From positions 1,178,001 to 1,242,000 of the forward strand of contig OZ241749.1 in NCBI GenBank assembly GCA_965200945.1: DNA of 64,000 nt, read 5' to 3'. Positions 58,879-64,000 of the stretch are shown here, piece by piece. Below the pieces are notes generated by a model, which saw only the letters and a list, made by a program, of their open reading frames with translations, had not been told where the DNA came from and did no database searches. Positions within the stretch are counted from its first letter, which is position 1; each line of letters begins with the position of its first letter. The stretch comes from JADCRZ01 sp965200945 (GTDB lineage: Bacteria; Bacteroidota; Bacteroidia; Chitinophagales; Chitinophagaceae). A program made the translations under genes and the position numbers.

Positions 58879-59856
58879 ATGCCAGAAAATAAAAACCGGC
58901 AGTTCCTTGATTTTGAGAAACCGATCAAGGATCTATTTGACGAAATCGAAAAGCTAAAGCAGACAGCAGAGAAAACGAAGGTCGACATCAGCGAATACAT
59001 TCATAAGCTGGAGGAACAGGTGCTGGAGAAACGCAAAGAGATCACGCAGAATCTCAGCAGCTGGCAGAAAGTACAACTGAGCCGTCACCCCGACCGGCCC
59101 TATACCTTCAAGTACATACAGAAAATGACCACCGATTTTGTGGAGCTTCATGGCGACCGCAAAGTGCGGGATGACAAAGCCATGGTCGGCGGTTTTGCAT
59201 GCATCGGAGATGAAACCGTGATGATCATCGGACAACAGAAAGGTTCCAATACCAAGATGCGTCAGCTCCGCAATTTTGGTATGGCAAATCCTGATGGATA
59301 CCGGAAGGCCCTGCGTTTGATGCGGCTTGCTGAAAAGTTCAACAAACCCATCATCACCATGATCGATACCCCCGGTGCCTATCCGGGAATGGAAGCCGAA
59401 GAACGCGGACAGGGAGAGGCCATCGCACGGAACATCTACGAGATGATCCGCTTGAAAGTGCCGGTGATCTGTGTGATCATCGGGGAAGGCGCCAGCGGGG
59501 GCGCCCTCGGCATCGGCGTTGGCGATAGGGTGTTTATGCTGGAAAATGCCTGGTATTCCGTCATCTCCCCGGAAAACTGCAGTTCCATTTTATGGAGAAG
59601 CTGGCAGATGAAAGAAAAAGCAGCAGAACAGCTCCGGCTCACTTCAAACGATATGGCCAGTTTCAACCTGGTGGATGGCATTGTGTCCGAACCGTTCGGG
59701 GGTGCCCACTGGGATTATGATGAGGCCGCCAGGCTGCTGAAAGAGACCCTGGTACCGGTGTTGCAGGAATTGAAGAAGATCGCCCCGCAGGACAGGGTCA
59801 ACCAGCGCATCGAAAAGTTCGGACGCATGGGTTCATGGGAAGAAGTGGCGATATAA
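58879..59856 (+). CDS. accA: Acetyl-CoA carboxylase carboxyltransferase, alpha subunit
   Basis: 325 residues, normal length. The N-terminal helical region (LDFEKPIKDLFDEIEKLKQ) and the crotonase-fold segments (FGMANPDGYRKALRLMRLAEKF, IDTPGAYPGMEAEERGQGEAIA and IGEGASGGALGIGVGD) are diagnostic. It pairs with AccD (30634-31542) in the first step of fatty acid synthesis. It lies 19 bases before dapA; a TAATTTTA box at 58854-58861 may be its -7 element. Confidence 0.97.
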   Translation: MPENKNRQFLDFEKPIKDLFDEIEKLKQTAEKTKVDISEYIHKLEEQVLEKRKEITQNLSSWQKVQLSRHPDRPYTFKYIQKMTTDFVELHGDRKVRDDKAMVGGFACIGDETVMIIGQQKGSNTKMRQLRNFGMANPDGYRKALRLMRLAEKFNKPIITMIDTPGAYPGMEAEERGQGEAIARNIYEMIRLKVPVICVIIGEGASGGALGIGVGDRVFMLENAWYSVISPENCSSILWRSWQMKEKAAEQLRLTSNDMASFNLVDGIVSEPFGGAHWDYDEAARLLKETLVPVLQELKKIAPQDRVNQRIEKFGRMGSWEEVAI

Positions 59857-59875
59857 CCAAAAAATAAAGCATCAC

Positions 59876-60763
59876 ATGTTAAGAGATAAACTGAGAGGAA
59901 CAGGGGTGGCGTTGATTACTCCTTTTACAGCCAAACTGGATGTTGATTATGAAGCGCTCGGCCGGATCATCGATCTGATGATCCGGGATGGTGTCAACTA
60001 CCTCGTAACCCTGGGAACTACCGGTGAAACCCCCACGCTGAGCCGGGAAGAAAGAGTCGATATCATCAACTTCACTTTTGAACGCGTGAACGGCCTCATG
60101 CCGGTGGTGGTTGGTATCGGCGGCAACAGCACCCATGAACTGGTCAAGGAACTCGAATCACTTCCGCTGGAAAATGCTTTTGCCATCCTGAGCGCAAGCC
60201 CCTACTACAACAAGCCTTCGCAGGAAGGCCTCTATTATCATTACAAGGTGCTGGCAGAGGCCACACCCAAGCCAATCCTGCTCTACAATGTTCCTGGCCG
60301 CACAGGCCGCAACCTCGATGCCGACACCGTGATCCGCCTGTCGAACGAAGTGGACAACATCGCCGGCATCAAAGAAGCGAGCGGCGATATGTCGCAATGC
60401 ATGCAGATCCTCCGCAACAAACCATCTGATTTTCTGGTGGTGAGCGGCGACGACGAGCTCGCGCTCCCGCAGATCGCCTGCGGAATGGAAGGCATCATCA
60501 GCGTTGCCGCCAACGCATTCCCCAAAGCATTAAGCGAAATGATCCAGCATTGCCTCAAAGGTGATTTCAAAACGGCCAAACGCGTGAACGACCAGCTGAT
60601 GGACGCTTACGAGATCATGTTCGGTGAAAACAACCCATCGGGCGTAAAGGCCATCATGGCTGAAATGGGACTGATAGAGAACACGTTGCGGCTGCCATTG
60701 GTTCCGTTAAGCGAACGCTGGAACAGCAAGATCAATCCCTACCTGAGCAAAGAAAAAGCCTGA
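59876..60763 (+). CDS. dapA: 4-hydroxy-tetrahydrodipicolinate synthase
   Basis: 295 residues, TIM barrel. The Schiff-base Lys166 lies in GIKEASGD, Tyr137 in LYNVPGRTG and the two Thr of TLGTTGETPTL complete the proton relay. It condenses pyruvate with aspartate semialdehyde, starting the lysine/diaminopimelate pathway. It follows accA by 19 bases and likely shares its mRNA. A putative esterase gene follows 44 bases later. Confidence 0.96.
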   Translation: MLRDKLRGTGVALITPFTAKLDVDYEALGRIIDLMIRDGVNYLVTLGTTGETPTLSREERVDIINFTFERVNGLMPVVVGIGGNSTHELVKELESLPLENAFAILSASPYYNKPSQEGLYYHYKVLAEATPKPILLYNVPGRTGRNLDADTVIRLSNEVDNIAGIKEASGDMSQCMQILRNKPSDFLVVSGDDELALPQIACGMEGIISVAANAFPKALSEMIQHCLKGDFKTAKRVNDQLMDAYEIMFGENNPSGVKAIMAEMGLIENTLRLPLVPLSERWNSKINPYLSKEKA

Positions 60764-60807
60764 CGGTACGTACAGTCCGGCGCTGTTGAATCTGATCGTT
60801 GACGAAG

Positions 60808-61599
60808 ATGGAAAAACTGATGGATGAACCAACCGCAGATCTGAAATTTCACAGTGCCTCCGCAAATGTCTCCATTCTGGACCCGGCTTTTCCGATGCCC
60901 CAGTTAAACAGAACCCGGCGCATCTGGCTCTACCTGCCGCCGTCTTATGCCACTACAACCAGGCAGTATCCCGTTCTGTACATGCACGACGGACAAAACC
61001 TGTTCGATGCACAAACCTCTTACGCAGGCGAGTGGGGCGTAGACGAAATACTCGATGAGATGCGGGCCGACTGCATCGTGGTGGGCATCGACAACGGTGG
61101 TCTCCTCCGGATGCAGGAGTACAATGTTCACGACAATGATCAACAGGGCAAGGGAGAAGGAAAGCCGTACCTCGAATTTATTGTCAGAACGCTTAAACCC
61201 TTTATAGACAAGCATTACCGGACCCTGCCAACCAGGAAAAATACTTTCATGGCGGGCAGTTCCATGGGCGGACTCATCTCATATTTTGCAGGGTTGTACT
61301 ATCCCAAGGTGTTCGGAGGCGTTGGGGTGTTGTCTCCTTCTTTCTGGATCGTACCCGGCGCAGAAAAAGAATTGATCCAGTTTGCCAAACGCATCAAGTA
61401 CAGCGGACAACGCTACTTTTTTTATGCAGGCGGCAGTGAAAGTCCGGTGATGGTCAGTGGCATGCAGCGTTTTGCGAACCTGATGCAGCAACTGACCAAG
61501 GCCGAAGTGGTACAGCGGGTAGAACAGGACGGACAGCACAATGAACAAAGCTGGGGTCGGGTGTTTCCCGATTTTATCGGGTGGCTCCTGCAAACATAA
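60808..61599 (+). CDS. Alpha/beta-hydrolase esterase (Fes/Est-A type)
   Basis: 263 residues from the ATG at 60808; a TTG three codons earlier (60799) is also possible. Motifs are RRIWLYLPPSY at the start, YMHDGQNLFD (oxyanion strand), nucleophile elbow GSSMGG with Ser in the middle, and a His in GQHNEQSW near the C-terminus. These fit the putative-esterase group that includes enterochelin esterase and feruloyl esterases. There is no signal peptide, so it should act in the cytoplasm; its substrate cannot be told. Confidence 0.88.
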   Translation: MEKLMDEPTADLKFHSASANVSILDPAFPMPQLNRTRRIWLYLPPSYATTTRQYPVLYMHDGQNLFDAQTSYAGEWGVDEILDEMRADCIVVGIDNGGLLRMQEYNVHDNDQQGKGEGKPYLEFIVRTLKPFIDKHYRTLPTRKNTFMAGSSMGGLISYFAGLYYPKVFGGVGVLSPSFWIVPGAEKELIQFAKRIKYSGQRYFFYAGGSESPVMVSGMQRFANLMQQLTKAEVVQRVEQDGQHNEQSWGRVFPDFIGWLLQT

Positions 61600-61674
61600 C
61601 ATAAGAGAAGGTCTGCCATCAGCTTTTTAAGAGTATACCGGATCCCGGCAAATTTTCACCGCCAGTTTTAGGCC

Positions 61675-62556
61675 TTGATACAAACCATTCTTACGCTGAC
61701 GGCGGTTCTGCTGCGCATCGTTTCCAATCCATTGGGCAATGTTTTTCAAAAGCAGCTTACTGCCAAAGGGCATCATCCGCTGCTCGTTAATTTCATCACT
61801 TATTTTTCCCTGTCCGTTATCTGCTTTTTCTTCGCATTGAAAGCCCCGCTGTCAAGCCTTCCTTCACAGTTCTGGCTCTATGGTATCCTTGGAGGGATAG
61901 CCGGCGCACTGGGTAACGGCTTCCTCATCAAAGCACTGCATACCGGCGACCTGTCGGTACTTGGGCCCATCAATTCTTATAAGTCGGTTGTAGGAATGAT
62001 CGTAAGTTTTTTTCTGCTGGGCGAACTGCCCAACGGCTGGGGACTGGCGGGAATTGCGCTGATCATCTATGGCAGCTATTTTGTGCTTGACACAGCCGCT
62101 GAAAGGTTTTCCTGGCGGCTGCTGCAGCGTCCGGAGATCAAATTCAGGATCTGGGCGATGATTCTCACCGCCATAGAAGCGGTGTTTGTTAAAAAAGTGA
62201 TCCTACTCTCCTCTCCCACCCTCGCGTTTCTCACCTGGTGCTGGTTCGGTGCCCTATTCTCTTTTCTGCTCCTGTTTCTAAATCGGGTATCCATTGCCGT
62301 TGAATTGTCTAAACTTAAGGCTGGGGATGGACTGGAATACCTGAGTCTGATCACCTGCATCGGCATCATGCAACTCACTACCAATTATGCGTTCGACCAC
62401 ATGCCGGTCGGATATGCCTTATCCCTGTTCCAGCTTTCAACCGTCATCAGCGTCTTGCTGGGCTATCGCATTTTCCGCGAACGAGACATCCGAAAAAAGT
62501 TGCTTGGCGCCGGGATCATGATCGCTGGGTCGGTGGTGATTATCTTGATGAAGTAG
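61675..62556 (+). CDS. EamA/DMT-superfamily membrane transporter
   Basis: 293 residues, about ten hydrophobic helices in two repeated halves (EamA domains), as in the drug/metabolite transporter group. The C-terminal half ends in GYALSLFQLSTVISVLLGYRIFRE, typical of the family. The start is TTG, with the first helix beginning immediately after. It follows the esterase gene by 75 bases. The exported compound is unknown. Confidence 0.88.
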   Translation: MIQTILTLTAVLLRIVSNPLGNVFQKQLTAKGHHPLLVNFITYFSLSVICFFFALKAPLSSLPSQFWLYGILGGIAGALGNGFLIKALHTGDLSVLGPINSYKSVVGMIVSFFLLGELPNGWGLAGIALIIYGSYFVLDTAAERFSWRLLQRPEIKFRIWAMILTAIEAVFVKKVILLSSPTLAFLTWCWFGALFSFLLLFLNRVSIAVELSKLKAGDGLEYLSLITCIGIMQLTTNYAFDHMPVGYALSLFQLSTVISVLLGYRIFRERDIRKKLLGAGIMIAGSVVIILMK

Positions 62557-62705
62557 CCTGAACCAGCATCAGCGAGATCAACCGATACCGCAGGCCGAAA
62601 TCAATATTGATATAAATTCATTCTGTAGTGTCTGCCTTGAAAAAGGGATGGGAGTGGCTTTTCAATCTCAGGCGATTCAGACGGCCCGGCTGATTCCGGT
62701 TCAGA

Positions 62706-63482
62706 CTAAACTGCCAGTATCCGCTGCTTCATTGCTTCATACAGGATCATGCCTGCTGCCACTGACACATTCAGCGATTCGAAATTGCCTGTCATGGGAA
62801 TGCTGAACCGGCCGTCGCAGATCTTTGAGAGAGAAGGCTGGATGCCTTTTTCTTCGCTGCCCATGATGATGGCTGCAGGTTCGGCAAACTCGAGTTCGTA
62901 CAGTTTGCACCCGGCGGTCATTTCGCTCGCATATACTTTGACTCCGTTCAGGTGAAGATCATCAACTGCTTTATGCAAAGAGGAAACGCGGCAGACCGCA
63001 ATCTTTTCAAGCGCGCCGGCCGATGTGGTGATGGCATCTTCGTTGATGGCGCCCACACCCTTGTCTGGAATAATGATCGCATCCACCCCGCAGCAGAAAG
63101 CCGTTCTGCCAATCGCACCAATGTTCCTGATGTCGGTAATGCCATCGAGTATCAGGAACAGCGGCACTCTTCCCTGCTCTACTACAAAGGAGACCACCTG
63201 CTGCAGATCCTGGTACTGGATCTTGGCGATCATACCGATCACCCCGTCATGATCGGTCACATGAAAAGTGTTCAGTTTCTCAACGGGCACTTTGTTTACA
63301 GGCACCTGGTGTTCCTGGGCCAGTTTCCGGATAAGGTCGATCTCCGGTCCATGCGCGGCGGTGGCGAGGTAGATCCGTTCCAGGTTTTTGCCCGATGACA
63401 TGGCATCGATCACCTGTTTTCTGCCGGGAATAAGAAGGCTTTTCTTGGGACGGAACTGCTGATTGCGGTAATTGCTTTTCAC
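62706..63482 (-). CDS. rlmB: TrmH/SpoU-family RNA 2'-O-methyltransferase (RlmB-like)
   Basis: 258 residues from a GTG start. The N-terminal substrate-binding domain (IPGRKQVIDAMSSG) is followed by the SPOUT catalytic domain, with motif NIGAIGRTAFCCGVDAIII (motif 1), IIMGSEEKGIQPSL (motif 2) and SLNVSVAAGMILYE (motif 3) forming the SAM-binding knot. It matches RlmB, which methylates G2251 of 23S rRNA, though other TrmH members look alike. A TATTTTTG box ends 4 bases before the GTG, which supports this start. Confidence 0.9.
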   Translation of the reverse strand: MKSNYRNQQFRPKKSLLIPGRKQVIDAMSSGKNLERIYLATAAHGPEIDLIRKLAQEHQVPVNKVPVEKLNTFHVTDHDGVIGMIAKIQYQDLQQVVSFVVEQGRVPLFLILDGITDIRNIGAIGRTAFCCGVDAIIIPDKGVGAINEDAITTSAGALEKIAVCRVSSLHKAVDDLHLNGVKVYASEMTAGCKLYELEFAEPAAIIMGSEEKGIQPSLSKICDGRFSIPMTGNFESLNVSVAAGMILYEAMKQRILAV

Positions 63483-63486
63483 GGAT

Positions 63487-63494
63487 CAAAAATA
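63487..63494 (-). promoter_or_regulatory. -7 element 4 nt before the rlmB start
   Basis: TATTTTTG on the minus strand fits TAnnTTTG exactly and is followed by ATCC and the GTG start codon. Confidence 0.5.
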
Positions 63495-63510
63495 GGAATT
63501 TGCTAAAGAA

Positions 63511-63541
63511 AAAGGCCGTATCAGTTGTTGATACAGCCTTT
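63511..63541 (-). terminator. Terminator of metK
   Basis: AAAGGC-GTATCA pairs with TGATAC-GCCTTT with one mismatch and a 5-base loop. It is followed on the minus strand by a T-rich run, 28 bases after the metK stop. Confidence 0.75.
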
Positions 63542-63569
63542 ACAAACAGGTATGGGAAAGCTTTTCAGC

Positions 63570-64000
63570 TTATAAATTGAATTCGGCTTTTACCTTGTCG
63601 ACATAGTCGAGTTTCTCCCAGGTAAACAGTTCCACATCTTTTTTCACTTCCTTGCCGCCGGGCATAGAGAAAGTTTTTGTGATGGTCTCCGGCTTGCGGC
63701 CCATATGACCGTAAGCAGCGGTTTCGCTGTAGATCGGGTTGCGTAGTTTCAGGCGCTGCTCAATAAAGTAAGGGCGCATGTCGAATATGCCTTCCACTTT
63801 TTTTGCAATGTCTCCATCAGACATACCCACTTTCGCAGTACCGTACGTGTTTACATAAATACTGGTAGGCTGTGCTACGCCGATCGCGTACGAAACCTGA
63901 ACCAGTACTTCATCGCACACGCCGGCTGCAACGAGGTTCTTCGCAATGTGCCGGGTTGCATATGCGGCCGAGCGATCGACTTTGGAAGGATCTTTTCCGC
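63570..64000 (-). CDS. metK: S-adenosylmethionine synthetase, 3' part (cut by window end)
   Basis: The frame is open to the right edge, giving the C-terminal 143 residues. DPSKVDRSAAYATRHIAKNLVAAG and the CDEVLVQVSYAIGVAQPTSIYVNTYGT segment are diagnostic of MetK, which makes S-adenosylmethionine from ATP and methionine. The C-terminus (KLDYVDKVKAEFNL) has the length expected. It supplies the methyl donor used by EgtD and RlmB in this window. The start lies outside the window. Confidence 0.95.
   Translation of the reverse strand, partial: GKDPSKVDRSAAYATRHIAKNLVAAGVCDEVLVQVSYAIGVAQPTSIYVNTYGTAKVGMSDGDIAKKVEGIFDMRPYFIEQRLKLRNPIYSETAAYGHMGRKPETITKTFSMPGGKEVKKDVELFTWEKLDYVDKVKAEFNL

Overview
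The window is chromosomal DNA from a member of the Bacteroidota, most likely the Chitinophagaceae or a close relative. The evidence is a SusC/SusD outer-membrane pair, TAnnTTTG-type promoter elements, very few Shine-Dalgarno sequences, and the Bacteroidota forms of PurM, SdhCAB, ParC and the YbiT-like ABC-F protein. Base composition looks even throughout. I see no phage, insertion sequence, CRISPR array, rRNA or tRNA gene.

Layout. 0-9 kb: small outer-membrane protein, GH2 hydrolase, lipoprotein PQQ-type sugar dehydrogenase, mscL, glycosylasparaginase-cutC, GH43 lipoprotein. 9-20 kb: polA, a c-type cytochrome, an ECF sigma factor with a partner that has both an inner-membrane helix and an outer-membrane barrel, an FkbM-like methyltransferase, purM, ribF, holA and a coiled-coil membrane protein. 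20-36 kb: a 1167-residue barrel protein, ABC-F, a VOC protein, sdhCAB, accD, smpB, parC. 36-43 kb: serine hydrolase, aldo/keto reductase, AraC regulator, alpha/beta hydrolase and PhzF. 42.7-48.8 kb: a tight five-gene operon. 49-59 kb: BNR-propeller protein, SusD, SusC and an unknown lipoprotein pair. 59-64 kb: accA-dapA, esterase, EamA transporter, rlmB and the 3' part of metK.

The most interesting locus is 42.7-48.8 kb. It joins a mercuric-reductase-like flavoprotein, an ABC ATPase, a fused permease/substrate-binding protein, EgtB and EgtD. The first three would usually be annotated as mercury or osmoprotectant functions, but linkage to egtB-egtD points to combined synthesis, uptake and perhaps redox recycling of ergothioneine (or its precursor hercynine). 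In the transporter fusion the two halves of the ProX/OpuC-type binding domain are in reversed order, which is a circular permutation.

A second pattern spans the window. polA, purM, an alpha/beta hydrolase gene and rlmB each have a TAnnTT(T/A)G element exactly 4 nt before the start codon, which would make their mRNAs leaderless. By contrast sdhB has a strong Shine-Dalgarno sequence inside the sdh operon.
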